From Corynebacterium sp. P4-C1 (GTDB lineage: Bacteria; Actinomycetota; Actinomycetes; Mycobacteriales; Mycobacteriaceae): a DNA stretch of 64,000 nt. The position numbers and the translations under genes are program-made. The notes under the pieces were generated by a model that saw only the letters and a program-made list of their open reading frames with translations, was not told the origin of the DNA and did no database searches. The stretch is from assembly GCF_030503595.1 (NCBI RefSeq), contig NZ_CP129966.1, forward strand, positions 2,108,001 to 2,172,000, written 5' to 3'. Below, in pieces: positions 55,282 to 64,000 of this stretch (positions within the stretch are counted from its first letter, which is position 1; every line of letters starts with the position of its first letter).

Positions 55282-56301
55282 TCAGGAATGCCACTGCGCG
55301 AGCCGCTCGCGCAGGATCTGTTCCGCGTCGTCGTGGGCGGCGCGGTTGCCGTCGGCGGTTCCGCCGAACATGATCTGCCATCCGTTCGGGACATCATCGG
55401 CATTAGGGAAGAACGCGTGCCCCGCGTCCGGGTACACGTGCGCCTCAATATTCCCGCCCTGCTCCGCCAGCGCATGCGCGGCATCGGCGGACTGCCACAT
55501 CTGGTCGTCCTCGCCGCCGAAGAGCAGCACGTTTCCACCGAAGTAGCTTAGATCGATGCGCGCATCATCGCCGGCATTCGCCGCGGTTGATTCGTACGTC
55601 GCGCGGTAGGAGACCGGGTAGCCCGTCGCCATATCCCATGCGAGTTTCGCGCCAGCGCTTATCGACGCCTCCCTGAACGACGCATACCCAACCTCTTCAC
55701 CACGGTCGGTGAAGGACGGCTGGTCGGTGCCGGTGGAGAAGTCCAGGCCGCTGTAGGAATGATCCGCAGGGGCGAAGGCGACGATGTTGTCCACCGGGTA
55801 GCCGTGTGCTGCGAGCAATTCCGCGAATTCCGCGCCTTTGGAGGTGCCGATCACTGTGACGGGGCCGTCGCCGTCGGCATTGTCATTGATGTAGTCAATG
55901 ACTTCGTCGAATTGGTCCAGCGGAACATTGGCGAGAGCCGGGGCCTGTTTGGGTTGGCCGAAGAAAAACAGGCTCAGGACTTCGTAGCCGTCGTCGGCAA
56001 GCGACGATGCGCGCTCGTAGTCCGGCGATCCTTCCGATCCGCCGTAGACCACGACAACTCCGCGGTGCTTCTTTTTCTCCGGGCGGAAGTGGAAGCCGTT
56101 CAGGTACTCTCCCTCGATGGCGGTGACGAGTTCGGAGGTGGGGTAGGAGGTTTTGTCCGAGCTCATTCCGCTTTTCGACGCGTCCGTGATCGGGTATTTC
56201 TGCCCGTTATAAGCGCGCAGCCCGACAACCACGAGCACCAGTACGAGAATGGCAGCTAGTAGCCCGAGCATAACTTTCCCGATGGCGCGTAGTGCTTTCA
56301 T
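55282..56301 (-). CDS. Membrane-anchored alpha/beta hydrolase, acyl-CoA thioester hydrolase (BAAT) C-terminal type
   Basis: The 339-residue protein has one N-terminal membrane helix (residues 8-28) and an extracytoplasmic alpha/beta hydrolase domain. The likely catalytic set is Ser in IGTSKGAEF, Asp in GGEDDQMW and His in DAGHAFFP. The VVVYGGSEGSPDY segment is the oxyanion region. BAAT-C family enzymes act on acyl thioesters or amides; the substrate is unknown. It adjoins the disrupted DUF559-like gene end to end. Confidence 0.8.
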   Translation of the reverse strand: MKALRAIGKVMLGLLAAILVLVLVVVGLRAYNGQKYPITDASKSGMSSDKTSYPTSELVTAIEGEYLNGFHFRPEKKKHRGVVVVYGGSEGSPDYERASSLADDGYEVLSLFFFGQPKQAPALANVPLDQFDEVIDYINDNADGDGPVTVIGTSKGAEFAELLAAHGYPVDNIVAFAPADHSYSGLDFSTGTDQPSFTDRGEEVGYASFREASISAGAKLAWDMATGYPVSYRATYESTAANAGDDARIDLSYFGGNVLLFGGEDDQMWQSADAAHALAEQGGNIEAHVYPDAGHAFFPNADDVPNGWQIMFGGTADGNRAAHDDAEQILRERLAQWHS

Positions 56302-56319
56302 ACTTTCACTATCGCACTT

Positions 56320-57504
56320 TCACCAGCCGGCGAAGTGGCGTTCGAGGCGGAGCGGTCCGTCAACGAGCGAAAGGCCGAACTCGGCGAGAGCGTCACCGGA
56401 TGTGTTCAGCTCGCTCGGGCGCGTCCGCAGAACACGGGAGCGGTGCGAGCGGATAGTCAGCGTCGGGGAAGTCGAGGAATGTGAGGGGGAGAGCTGGACG
56501 AATAAACCGTCTTTCGTCTCGCGGAGCAAGCGGTGGAACCGCTCGGCGCTGTCGAGGACGAAGGCGCCGTCGACATCGACCGAGATGCGGTGGTCTGAGA
56601 TGGAGCTGTAGCCGGTGGCGGGATAGAGGCGCACGCGGGGATCTGCCCGGAAGAGATCGGGGATGTCCAGGGCGGAGTTGAGATAAATGGTGGCGTCGAG
56701 GGCGAGCCAGGAGCTGACCACCAGCTCGAGGACACCGGGGCTGTCGAATTCGGGGTGGTGGGCGAGGTACACGCTGAGATCCGTGGTGCCAAAGCGGACG
56801 CCGGACGGGCGGGCGATGGGATGCGTGATGCGGTGGGCGAGGGCGGTGGTTTCGACATTCTTTACCCGGGCTTCGTCCGCGGCATCGGGGAAGCGCTCCC
56901 CGAAGTCGTCCTCGTCGTGGACGGCAATAGCGTGTGGCTCGTGGATGAACGTCGCGCCGTGATTCCAGGCGCGGAACCCGAATTCCCAGTCCTCGCCGCC
57001 GTAGCCGACAAACGTGCCGTCGAAACCGCCGATGCGCTCAAAGAAGTCCCTCGAGCAGGTGAGCACGGAGGAGATGATGAAGCGCCAGGAGGTGTCGTCG
57101 GGGGCGGAGAGGTGGTGGGTGGTGGACCAGGCATCGATAAGCCATTGGGGCTCGGTGCGTGACGGTCCTGTCAGCCGGGTGCCCACGACCACGGCGCGCG
57201 GGTCGGCCGCAACGTGGCGCGCGGCGGCGGCGAGGTACCCGGGTTCGGGGACGGTGTCGCCGTCGAGGAAGGCGAGAATCTCGCCGCGGGCGTGGGACGC
57301 GCCGAGGTTGCGCGCGGCCGCGGCGCGGAAGCCAAGGTCGTCTTGGGTGACCACCGTCGCGCCGGGCACGTGGGGGACGTGGTCGGACCCGTCGTCGGCG
57401 ACGATGATTTCCACCTCCTCGGTCACGTCCTGCGCGCGGACGGCCTCCACGACCCGGTCGAGGGACTCGGGGGCGTTGTAGTGCGGGATGACGACGCTGA
57501 TCAT
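56320..57504 (-). CDS. Glycosyltransferase family 2 protein
   Basis: The 394-residue protein begins with the GT-A fold: VVIPHYNAPESLDRVVEA, VADDGSD, FLDGDTVPEPG (the metal-binding DxD-like site), then GGFDGTFVGYGGEDWEFGFR, the galactosyltransferase-type acceptor motif. A C-terminal domain of about 150 residues may bind the acceptor. There are no membrane helices. Its ATG overlaps the stop of the upstream gene by 4 bases. It is the last gene of the left arm of the sugar-transfer set. Confidence 0.88.
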   Translation of the reverse strand: MISVVIPHYNAPESLDRVVEAVRAQDVTEEVEIIVADDGSDHVPHVPGATVVTQDDLGFRAAAARNLGASHARGEILAFLDGDTVPEPGYLAAAARHVAADPRAVVVGTRLTGPSRTEPQWLIDAWSTTHHLSAPDDTSWRFIISSVLTCSRDFFERIGGFDGTFVGYGGEDWEFGFRAWNHGATFIHEPHAIAVHDEDDFGERFPDAADEARVKNVETTALAHRITHPIARPSGVRFGTTDLSVYLAHHPEFDSPGVLELVVSSWLALDATIYLNSALDIPDLFRADPRVRLYPATGYSSISDHRISVDVDGAFVLDSAERFHRLLRETKDGLFVQLSPSHSSTSPTLTIRSHRSRVLRTRPSELNTSGDALAEFGLSLVDGPLRLERHFAGW

Positions 57505-58451
57505 GCGCGGCTCTTCCAAAGCGTCTGCCACTGCGCGGCGACGTCGTCCCACGTCCACGACGGAGGATCGGCGGGGCCGGGTTCCGAGAAAGCGTCGACG
57601 GCTGCCCGCCACCCACCGGTCGCGGCCGGGTCGACGAGGGTGATGCGCCCTGGCAGCCACGCGTCGATTTCACGGGTGTAGTCCGAATCGGTGGCCAGCA
57701 CGTGCCGGCCGGCCCCCAGCCACGTCATCAACGAGCCGGAGGCCGAGAAGTGCTTGTGGGCGCACACTGGCACCGCGATGCAGCCCATTTCGGCGGCGAG
57801 TTCATCGTCGGTCAGCCAGCCGGTGATCTCCGCGTCGAGTCCCGCATCGGCGGCGCGCCGGAGAAGGCCTTCGGCCCAGTTCTCGTGGCCTGATGACACG
57901 GAGCCCAAGAACCGCAGGCGGTAATCGGTGCCTGCGAGGTCGTCGATGAGGGTCTCGTAGCCCTTACCGGGGTAGAGGAAGCCGAGCACACCTACGGTGC
58001 CCGGCTCGGGCGCGAACGAGGAGTCGATGCGGGGAATGGGCAGGCGCACTACGGAGACGTCCACACCGCGGGAGCGGAAGAAGTGGGCCTCGTGGTCCGA
58101 GTTGGTCACGGCTACACCGCCGGAGTCGAGGCACGCCTGCGCCAGGCGCAGGTAAGCAGGTGCGCGCCGGGCGAAACGCTCCTCGCCCTCCTCCGGTTGG
58201 GGAATGTCGTGGAAGCTGACGCTTAAAGCGCGCCCACCCACACGGGTGAGGAGGGAGCCCACCGCCTCGTCGGGGCTGGGGCCGAAGAGGTGGTCGGTGA
58301 ACGTGGTGTGGATGCAGCCGGCCGGAAGCGGCGCACTGCTGAACTCTTCGTCCCGGATTACGGGGGCATCCGCCACCGCAGCGAGGGCGAGTGCGTACTC
58401 CGTTACCCCGTGCCCGTCGGGCCCGACAACGAGGTGGGTGGGCTGGCTCAT
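57501..58451 (-). CDS. Glycosyltransferase-like protein (GT4-type)
   Basis: The 316-residue protein has GFLYPGKGYETLIDDLAG, then SGSLMTWLGAGRHVLATDSDYTREI, resembling the donor-binding half of GT4 enzymes. The GT4 catalytic EX7E is degenerate. No membrane helices. It overlaps its neighbours by 4 bases on both sides, so the three left-arm genes are translated as a unit. Confidence 0.72.
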   Translation of the reverse strand: MSQPTHLVVGPDGHGVTEYALALAAVADAPVIRDEEFSSAPLPAGCIHTTFTDHLFGPSPDEAVGSLLTRVGGRALSVSFHDIPQPEEGEERFARRAPAYLRLAQACLDSGGVAVTNSDHEAHFFRSRGVDVSVVRLPIPRIDSSFAPEPGTVGVLGFLYPGKGYETLIDDLAGTDYRLRFLGSVSSGHENWAEGLLRRAADAGLDAEITGWLTDDELAAEMGCIAVPVCAHKHFSASGSLMTWLGAGRHVLATDSDYTREIDAWLPGRITLVDPAATGGWRAAVDAFSEPGPADPPSWTWDDVAAQWQTLWKSRA

Positions 58452-59296
58452 GAAAGAAGCTCCAGTGCGGCGATGCGCTCGGCGTGGCGCTCGAGACCGT
58501 GGGCGACCAGTTCGGGCCGTGCGCGGTAGTGCTCCAGCTGGGCGGCGACAATCTCGTCCCAGGGGATCTCCCCGCCGCCGCGGCGGGTCCAGGTGTCGCG
58601 GTCAGGAACGGAGGTGCCGAGGGCGGAGGCTGCGTGGGCGTCGATAGGTGCGTCGAGCTCGCCGAGCATCTCGTAGTCCGGCAGCTCGATGTCACCGCCC
58701 AAGCCGAGAGCTTCACGGGCGCGGGAAGCCACGACCGCGAGTGTCGCGTTATCGGGGTGGTTCACGGTGTGCCAGACAGGGGCGGTCTCCAGGTAGTCGG
58801 AGATCAGCACTGAGCCGTGGCGCTGCTCGCGGGAGCGGAGCTGCTCCACGGACATGTCCGCCGCGCGACGGTACGCTTCGGCGGCGGGGCGGTGGGAGAC
58901 AGGCTCATCCAACCCGCGTGCGGCGGCGGCCAGGATGCGTAGGTCGTGGTACGGGATCACCGGCGGGTCCTGAGAGGAGTCCGCCGGGTCGCGGATGATG
59001 GCCTGGTAGGGCATGAGGCCGTCGTAACGCAGGACAGGCACGATCACGTGGCGCGCGCTGCGGGGCAGCTGCGCCAGCGTCTGCGAGGTGCCCACGGGCA
59101 GACCGCGGTAGTCGTCGCGGATCGGCTGGGTGACCAGGATGTCGGTGCGTGCGAGCATGTCGGCGAACCATTCCATGTCCTCCGGTTCGAGCTCGTGAAC
59201 AGGGGCGATGCGGGTGGACTCGACGTCCCCGGCGGATGAGATGAGACGGCGCAGGGACTCGGCCTGGCAATTACCGACGACAGTGAGAAACGGCAT
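58448..59296 (-). CDS. WcbI-like polysaccharide biosynthesis protein
   Basis: The 282-residue protein starts FLTVVGNCQAESLRRLIS, the signature of the WcbI family. It also has ILVTQPIRDDYRGLPVGT and IVPVLRYDGLMPYQ. WcbI in Burkholderia binds CoA and is proposed to acetylate capsule sugars, with a fold unlike known acetyltransferases. The C-terminal part carries an unfamiliar extension. It is the first gene of the left arm and is divergent from the right-arm genes across 145 bases. Confidence 0.85.
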   Translation of the reverse strand: MPFLTVVGNCQAESLRRLISSAGDVESTRIAPVHELEPEDMEWFADMLARTDILVTQPIRDDYRGLPVGTSQTLAQLPRSARHVIVPVLRYDGLMPYQAIIRDPADSSQDPPVIPYHDLRILAAAARGLDEPVSHRPAAEAYRRAADMSVEQLRSREQRHGSVLISDYLETAPVWHTVNHPDNATLAVVASRAREALGLGGDIELPDYEMLGELDAPIDAHAASALGTSVPDRDTWTRRGGGEIPWDEIVAAQLEHYRARPELVAHGLERHAERIAALELLS

Positions 59297-59441
59297 GGTC
59301 CCCCAATATAGCTGCGCAAACAGCAGAGAATCTCGGGCACTGTGCCGATAGGTGCGCGAGCGTTTATATTAGGAACGTAAAACGGGCCGACCCACCTGGG
59401 CCGGTCCCAATTATTGCGAGCAGGACGTGAAGGGCGGTGGA

Positions 59442-60413
59442 ATGAAAGTTCTCTCGATCCCTGCGGAACATGTCTACCCGCAGGCGATTCAGCCTGAAGG
59501 AGTGAGCTTTCACCCCGACCCCGACATCGACGGCAACTGGTGGCCGCACCCTGCGCTAGAAGCCGAGTGGTGGGACACGCCGCGCGATGTGGACCTGGTG
59601 CACATCCACTTCGGGTACGAGCACCGCACCCCGGAGCAGCTCCAAGAGCTGGTGGATGCGCTGCCGGTGCCGCTTGTCGTCACAGTGCACGATCTGGACA
59701 ACCCGCACTTGTCGGATCCGACTGACCAGGAACGCCACCGCTCGAATGTGGGGGTGCTCGTCCGCGCGGCCAAGCAGGTGGTCACGCTCACCGAGTCCGC
59801 GGCGGCCACCATCGCGCAACGCTACGGGCGGGAGGATGTGGCGGTGGTGGGGCACCCGGCCGTGGTCAAGCAACCGCCCGATGTGGAAGCGGAAGCGGAT
59901 GCCGCGATATTCCTTAAATCGCTGCGAGCCAACGCCGTCGCGGACGCGGACTTCTACCGCGCAATCGCCGCGCGTGTTCCGCTCACCGTGTACATGCACG
60001 ATGTCGATGCGACCCTTCAGCTCCACAAAGAGCTTTCGCTTATCGACGGCATCACCCCCGTCCGTCACACCCCCATGAACGACCATGAACTGCACTCCGC
60101 TGTCGCCTCCCACCGAGTGTGCATTCTGCCGTACGTGCGGGGGACGCACTCTGGCTGGCTGGAAATGTGCCGCGACCTGGGTGTGAGCGTCGCAGTGCCT
60201 GATTGCGGCTGCTACGCGGACCAAGCGGACACGCCCGAGGCTGTGTCGGTGTACCGCACGGGCGAAGGCGCCGATGCGGGACGGGCCACGGCCGAGCTCC
60301 TCGCTGCCGGCCCGGTGCCGTACCGCGGCGACCGCGAGGCGCAACTCCAGGACATCAAGCAGATCCACGCCGGAATCTACGCGGCCGCTCTCGATGCGGG
60401 GGCCGCGCGATGA
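59442..60413 (+). CDS. Glycosyltransferase-like protein, first of the right arm
   Basis: The 323-residue protein starts MKVLSIPAEHVYPQAI and has DLVHIHFGYEHRTPEQL and VVTVHDLDNPHL, then a late LEMCRDLGVSVAVPDCG, which resemble GT4-type Rossmann domains with a weak donor site. The ATG at 59442 is preferred over a GTG at 59427. Its TGA overlaps the next ATG (ATGA). Catalytic activity is not certain. Confidence 0.65.
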   Translation: MKVLSIPAEHVYPQAIQPEGVSFHPDPDIDGNWWPHPALEAEWWDTPRDVDLVHIHFGYEHRTPEQLQELVDALPVPLVVTVHDLDNPHLSDPTDQERHRSNVGVLVRAAKQVVTLTESAAATIAQRYGREDVAVVGHPAVVKQPPDVEAEADAAIFLKSLRANAVADADFYRAIAARVPLTVYMHDVDATLQLHKELSLIDGITPVRHTPMNDHELHSAVASHRVCILPYVRGTHSGWLEMCRDLGVSVAVPDCGCYADQADTPEAVSVYRTGEGADAGRATAELLAAGPVPYRGDREAQLQDIKQIHAGIYAAALDAGAAR

Positions 60414-61513
60414 CGATCACACTGACCGCCGCTGACGACCTGCAGAGCACCCCTCAATTGCGGATCGCTTTTGTCGCGCCCGCGCGCTACCCCATCCGCG
60501 AGCCGTACGCCGGCGGCCTGGAGGCGTTCTGCCACACAATGGTCAAAGCCCTGCGCGAGGAGGGCCACGAGGTGGATTTCTTCGCGGCCAAAGGTTCGGA
60601 CGGCAACGTGAAGGGCTTCGAGCTACCCGGGGTGGACTGGGGGTCCAGCCCCGAGCGCGCCACCGACACCGGGTACCCGGCCGGGGAGAAAGAGCGCGAG
60701 GAACAGGCGTTTCTGCGTCTGCGTGAGCACCTGGTGGAGCAGCAGTACGACGTGGTGCACAACAACAGCCTCAGCCCGGCGATGTTCCCCTCGGCGGCGT
60801 CGCCCGAGCCGTTGCCGATGCTGACCACGCTGCACACCCCGCAGTTGCCGGAGATCCAGGAGGTCGTGGACGCCGCTGGTCACCTGGCGGGGCGGTTCGT
60901 GGCGGTGAGCACCACGACCGCGCGCAGCTGGGACATGCCCTCCCCGGTCGAGGTCATCCCCAACGGCGTCAACGTCAGGCGCTGGGCAGCGGGGCCGGGT
61001 GGCGACGGCGCCGTCTGGTTCGGTCGGATTGTCCCGGAGAAGGGGCTGCACCTGGCCATGGATGCCTGCCGGCTGCTCGGCCTGCCGCTGACCATTGCAG
61101 GCCGGAAAGGCGACCACGCGTATTTCCAGGAGGAGATCGCCCCGCGGTTGGACGGTCAACTCATCCGCTGGGTGGGCGAGCTCTCCCATGCGGAGCTCCG
61201 CCGTCTCGTCGGACGTCACGCCGTCTGCGTGGTCACTCCCCGGTGGGAAGAGCCCTTTGGTCTGGTCGCTTTCGAGGCGATGTCCTGCGGTACGCCCGTC
61301 GCGGCTTTTGACCGCGGCGGCATGGGTGAGCTGCTTGCGGATGCCCCGGCTGTCCTCGTCGAACCCGACGACGTCGTGGCACTCGCTGGCGCGATCCACC
61401 GCGCGCTCCACACGGACCGCGCCGCAGCTCGCAGGTGGGTGGTGGAGAACCACAGCCTGACTCAGACTGCGAGGCGCTACGTTGATCTCTACCGGGAGGT
61501 GGTCGTGCGGTGA
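60410..61513 (+). CDS. Glycosyltransferase family 4 protein
   Basis: The 367-residue enzyme has a GT-B fold: acceptor loop PIREPYAGGLEAFCHTM, VEVIPNGVNVRRW, FGRIVPEKGLHLAMDA and EEPFGLVAFEAMSCGTPVAAFDRGGMGEL (EX7E). It probably uses a nucleotide-activated hexose. No signal or membrane helix. It overlaps its neighbours by 4 bases each. Confidence 0.92.
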   Translation: MTITLTAADDLQSTPQLRIAFVAPARYPIREPYAGGLEAFCHTMVKALREEGHEVDFFAAKGSDGNVKGFELPGVDWGSSPERATDTGYPAGEKEREEQAFLRLREHLVEQQYDVVHNNSLSPAMFPSAASPEPLPMLTTLHTPQLPEIQEVVDAAGHLAGRFVAVSTTTARSWDMPSPVEVIPNGVNVRRWAAGPGGDGAVWFGRIVPEKGLHLAMDACRLLGLPLTIAGRKGDHAYFQEEIAPRLDGQLIRWVGELSHAELRRLVGRHAVCVVTPRWEEPFGLVAFEAMSCGTPVAAFDRGGMGELLADAPAVLVEPDDVVALAGAIHRALHTDRAAARRWVVENHSLTQTARRYVDLYREVVVR

Positions 61514-63336
61514 GCACGGGAACGAACGTGATCGGTATCTACTCGCACCATCACGGCAGCGGGCACATTCAGCGCTGCCGGAAAATCCAGCACGAACTGC
61601 GTCAGATGGGATGGGACGCGGTCATCTTGTCCACTGTGCCGGGCGCTGACGTCGTCATCGCGGATGATGCTGGACACGGCCATTCCGGCCGCGCCATGAC
61701 CGCCGGCGGGACACTCCACTACGCCCCGTACGGTAACCGCGGGTTGCGGGAGCGTTTCGCCGCCGTCGCGTCCTGGGTGGCGGAGAATGACCCGGCAGCA
61801 TTCTATGTGGACGTCTCCGCGGAGATGTGCATGTTCCTGCGCCTCATGGGTGTTCCGGTGATCACGCTCGCGATGCCGGGGCTGCGCGATGACATGCCCC
61901 ACCAGCTCGCCTACCGCCAGTCCGATGCCATCATCGCGGCGTGGCCGTCGTGGGTGCCGGTGCCTGAACACATGCGCATGCACTCGGACCGCCTCCACCT
62001 GGTCGGCGGCATCACCAGACTCGAGCGGCCCGCCGCAGTGAGCGGAGCGGAAAGCAATGTAGAGCGCGACCCGCACCACGTCGTTGTCATGGCCGGCCAA
62101 GGAGGGTCGACGTGGGAGCCGGGGGACTGGGCGGCGGTGGAGCAGGCCTGCCCCGATTACCGCTTCACGTTCCTCACCGGGGAGAACCGCGTGGAGGACC
62201 CGACGGAGCTGATCGCCTCCGCGGGCGTCGTGGTCGCCGCGGGCGGCCAGAACTCCATCGCGGATATCGCCCACTTGGGCGCCCCGGCCGTGATTCTGCC
62301 GCAGCCCCGGCCGTTCATCGAGCAGAAGGCGTCGGCCCAGCTGCTGGCACGCGAAGGCTTGGCGGTCGTACCCGAGCGCTTCCCGGCACCGGAAGAATGG
62401 CCGGAGGTGCTCGCCGCCGCCCGCGCCTTGGATACGGACTGGTCGCGGTGGGAGACCGAAGGGTCCGCGCGCCGGGCTGCCGAGGTCGTCGCCGCGGTCG
62501 CAGACGACCCCTCGGACGCAAAAGCAGCCATAGTGACGCTTGCCAACGCTGACCGCGTCAGCCACCTCACCCACCAGGTCAATCTCGCGCCCGAGGGCAC
62601 TGACCACATCACAGTCGCGCTCGCCGACCGTGACGTCCTGGTGAAAGCAGTGCCGAAGAGCCACGTCGTGTCCGTCGACGGCGAGGAGGACGGTGCCAGC
62701 ACCAATGCCGGCAGCAGCCACCCGAACCTCGCCCGGGCACGCAACCGCGGGGCAGCCGAGGCGATCGCGCGCGGAAATGATGTCATCGTCTTCCTCGATG
62801 CCGACTGCGTCGCCGGCGGCGATCTTGTCCCGCTGTACATGAAGGCGCTCGCGCAGCACCCGAATGCGGTGGTCGCCGGGCCGGTGACGTACATGGGGGA
62901 GTCGGAGCTGCGCACGGTGCGTCCCGACCCCCATCCAGCGCGCCCGAATCCCCCGGCGGGAGAGGTCGAACGCGCGGGGGATTACAACCTCTTCTGGTCC
63001 TTATCGTTCGCGTGCACGGCCGCGACGTGGCAGACGATCGTCGATAGCTTCGGCGGTTTCGACGAAGCCTTCACGGGGTACGGCGGGGAAGACACGGACT
63101 TCGCCTGGAACCTGCGCGAACACGGCATCGACCTGTTGTGGGTCGGTGGCGCGCACGCCTACCACCAGTGGCACCCCGTCTCTTCACCGCCGTGGGAGCA
63201 CCTCGACGACATCCTGCGCAACGCCTCCGTCTTCCACGGCAAATGGGGCACGTGGCCCATGCAGGGGTGGCTGCGCGCCTTCGAGGAGGCAGGAGCAATC
63301 GCGCTTAGCGACGGCTCCTTTAAGCGCACCCCCTAA
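61510..63336 (+). CDS. Two-domain glycosyltransferase (MurG-like GT28 plus GT2)
   Basis: The 608-residue protein joins two unlike transferases. The N-terminal about 370 residues resemble MurG/GT28 (IYSHHHGSGHIQRCRKIQ, VVVMAGQGGSTW, VVAAGGQNSIADIAHLGAPAVILP). The C-terminal about 230 resemble GT2 (NLARARNRGAAEAIARG, IVFLDADCVAGG as the DxD site, GGFDEAFTGYGGEDTDFAWN). The 3' GT2 acceptor motif is very like that of the left-arm GT2 protein. It starts with GTG overlapping the previous stop. It should add two sugars in turn to one acceptor. Confidence 0.85.
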   Translation: MSTGTNVIGIYSHHHGSGHIQRCRKIQHELRQMGWDAVILSTVPGADVVIADDAGHGHSGRAMTAGGTLHYAPYGNRGLRERFAAVASWVAENDPAAFYVDVSAEMCMFLRLMGVPVITLAMPGLRDDMPHQLAYRQSDAIIAAWPSWVPVPEHMRMHSDRLHLVGGITRLERPAAVSGAESNVERDPHHVVVMAGQGGSTWEPGDWAAVEQACPDYRFTFLTGENRVEDPTELIASAGVVVAAGGQNSIADIAHLGAPAVILPQPRPFIEQKASAQLLAREGLAVVPERFPAPEEWPEVLAAARALDTDWSRWETEGSARRAAEVVAAVADDPSDAKAAIVTLANADRVSHLTHQVNLAPEGTDHITVALADRDVLVKAVPKSHVVSVDGEEDGASTNAGSSHPNLARARNRGAAEAIARGNDVIVFLDADCVAGGDLVPLYMKALAQHPNAVVAGPVTYMGESELRTVRPDPHPARPNPPAGEVERAGDYNLFWSLSFACTAATWQTIVDSFGGFDEAFTGYGGEDTDFAWNLREHGIDLLWVGGAHAYHQWHPVSSPPWEHLDDILRNASVFHGKWGTWPMQGWLRAFEEAGAIALSDGSFKRTP

Positions 63337-63340
63337 GCCC

Positions 63341-64000
63341 TCAAGCGAACATCTTCTCGCCGACGAAGCCGGTCTCGCCCACGCCGGGCGGGATGAGATA
63401 CGTGCCCGTATTCGTCGTCTTCAGGTATTCGAGGAACATATCGTCGCGCGACAACGACTGATGCACGGTGGCGAACCGGTCGACGGTGCGCGTGTGGGCG
63501 ATGAAGAACAAACCCGCGTCCAGCCGCCCCTGGTCATTGGAACCGTCGACGAAATTGAACGAGCGGCGCAGCATACGGATGCCGCCGTTCTGGTCGGGGT
63601 GGACGTTGAAGAGGTGCGAGGTGTGGTCGATGACGGGCCGGCCGCGCTCATCCGTGGCGGTGAAATCTGGCTCGTCGAATTCGTCGGTGCCGGTCAGCGG
63701 TGCACCCTCGACCTTGTCGCGGCCGGTGACGCGTTCCTGCTCTTGGAGCTGCAGGGTGTCCCAGACCTCGATGTTCATGGCGATGCGCCGGACCGTCATA
63801 TACGACCCGCCCGCCGCCCACGGCTGCGAGGAATCCGCCGGGATCCACACGTGCTCGTCGAGTGCATCGGTGTCTTCAGCGCGGATATTCGCCGTGCCGT
63901 CCTTCTGGCCGAAGAGGTTGCGCGGGGTGGTCGCTTCGCGGGTGGTCACGGCTGCTTTGCCAAAGCCGATCTGGGACCAGCGCAGCACCGCATCCGGCAC
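63341..64000 (-). CDS. efeB: Dye-decolorizing (DyP) peroxidase, EfeB type (3' part)
   Basis: The visible 219 residues are the C-terminal part of a gene running past the window end. They contain NLFGQKDGTAN (the DyP GxxDG motif, Asp as acid-base) and VIDHTSHLFNVHP (proximal heme His region), then MLRRSFNFVDG and LDAGLFFIAHTRT. EfeB works with the EfeU/EfeO iron-uptake proteins and is exported by Tat. The partner genes and signal peptide lie outside the window. It converges on the two-domain glycosyltransferase with four bases between stops. Confidence 0.88.
   Translation of the reverse strand: MPDAVLRWSQIGFGKAAVTTREATTPRNLFGQKDGTANIRAEDTDALDEHVWIPADSSQPWAAGGSYMTVRRIAMNIEVWDTLQLQEQERVTGRDKVEGAPLTGTDEFDEPDFTATDERGRPVIDHTSHLFNVHPDQNGGIRMLRRSFNFVDGSNDQGRLDAGLFFIAHTRTVDRFATVHQSLSRDDMFLEYLKTTNTGTYLIPPGVGETGFVGEKMFA

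Overview
The window is GC-rich chromosomal DNA of a Corynebacterium-type actinomycete. Three things support this. The gene order dinG-pncB-clpS-aosR-P1 peptidase-rhomboid-murI-Rv1339-like-rph-rdgB-DUF3817-lprD matches the Rv1329c-Rv1343c block of Mycobacterium tuberculosis. The nrdH-nrdI-nrdE-nrdF-ctaD-serB order is the corynebacterial one. A mycolate reductase (cmrA) lies next to orn, and a mycothiol-type DsbA protein lies next to rpiB. Starts are ATG, GTG or TTG, and 4-bp overlaps between genes are common.

Layout. 1-4.3 kb: end of a fructosamine-kinase-like gene, nadE, a zinc-free L36 gene, and a secreted von Willebrand A protein with odd codon use. 4.3-10.6 kb: class Ib ribonucleotide reductase operon behind two palindromes that look like NrdR boxes, then cytochrome oxidase subunit I. 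10.7-26.5 kb: serB, a Pth2-like protein, and the conserved Rv1329c-Rv1343c-type block; then tRNA-Leu, bcp, pncA and a LOG-family gene. With nadE and pncB this gives three NAD genes in 26 kb. 26.6-33.8 kb: tRNA-Lys, an L,D-transpeptidase lipoprotein, a copper cassette (YdhK-like lipoprotein, CopB-type ATPase, CsoR), a truncated second copy of the transpeptidase, an Old Yellow Enzyme and tRNA-His. 33.8-39 kb: orn, cmrA, a regulator/DUF2975 pair, panD, an orphan SUKH protein, and an IS481 element abutting tRNA-Arg. 39-53 kb: CopD-CtaG fusion, an SSB paralogue, ettA, thioesterase, VAO-type oxidase plus PLP enzyme, glbO, metB behind a McbR-like box, pepN, DsbA protein, rpiB. 53-55.3 kb: a DUF559/AbiEi-like gene cut in two by an IS3 element. 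55.3-64 kb: a lipid-anchored-looking hydrolase, a two-armed set of six sugar-transfer genes including a WcbI-like protein, and the end of a DyP peroxidase gene.

Most notable: (1) the 11-mer GCTTATCGACG occurs 18 times, on both strands and in three coding registers, forcing rare codons, and is absent from the mobile pieces; (2) the copper cassette lies between two copies of the L,D-transpeptidase 3' end, with a junction made from an IS3 terminus and a piece of tRNA-His; (3) the IS3 insertion has a 3-bp target duplication, and removing it restores one reading frame; (4) the divergent six-gene glycosyltransferase set has no evident transport partner in the window.
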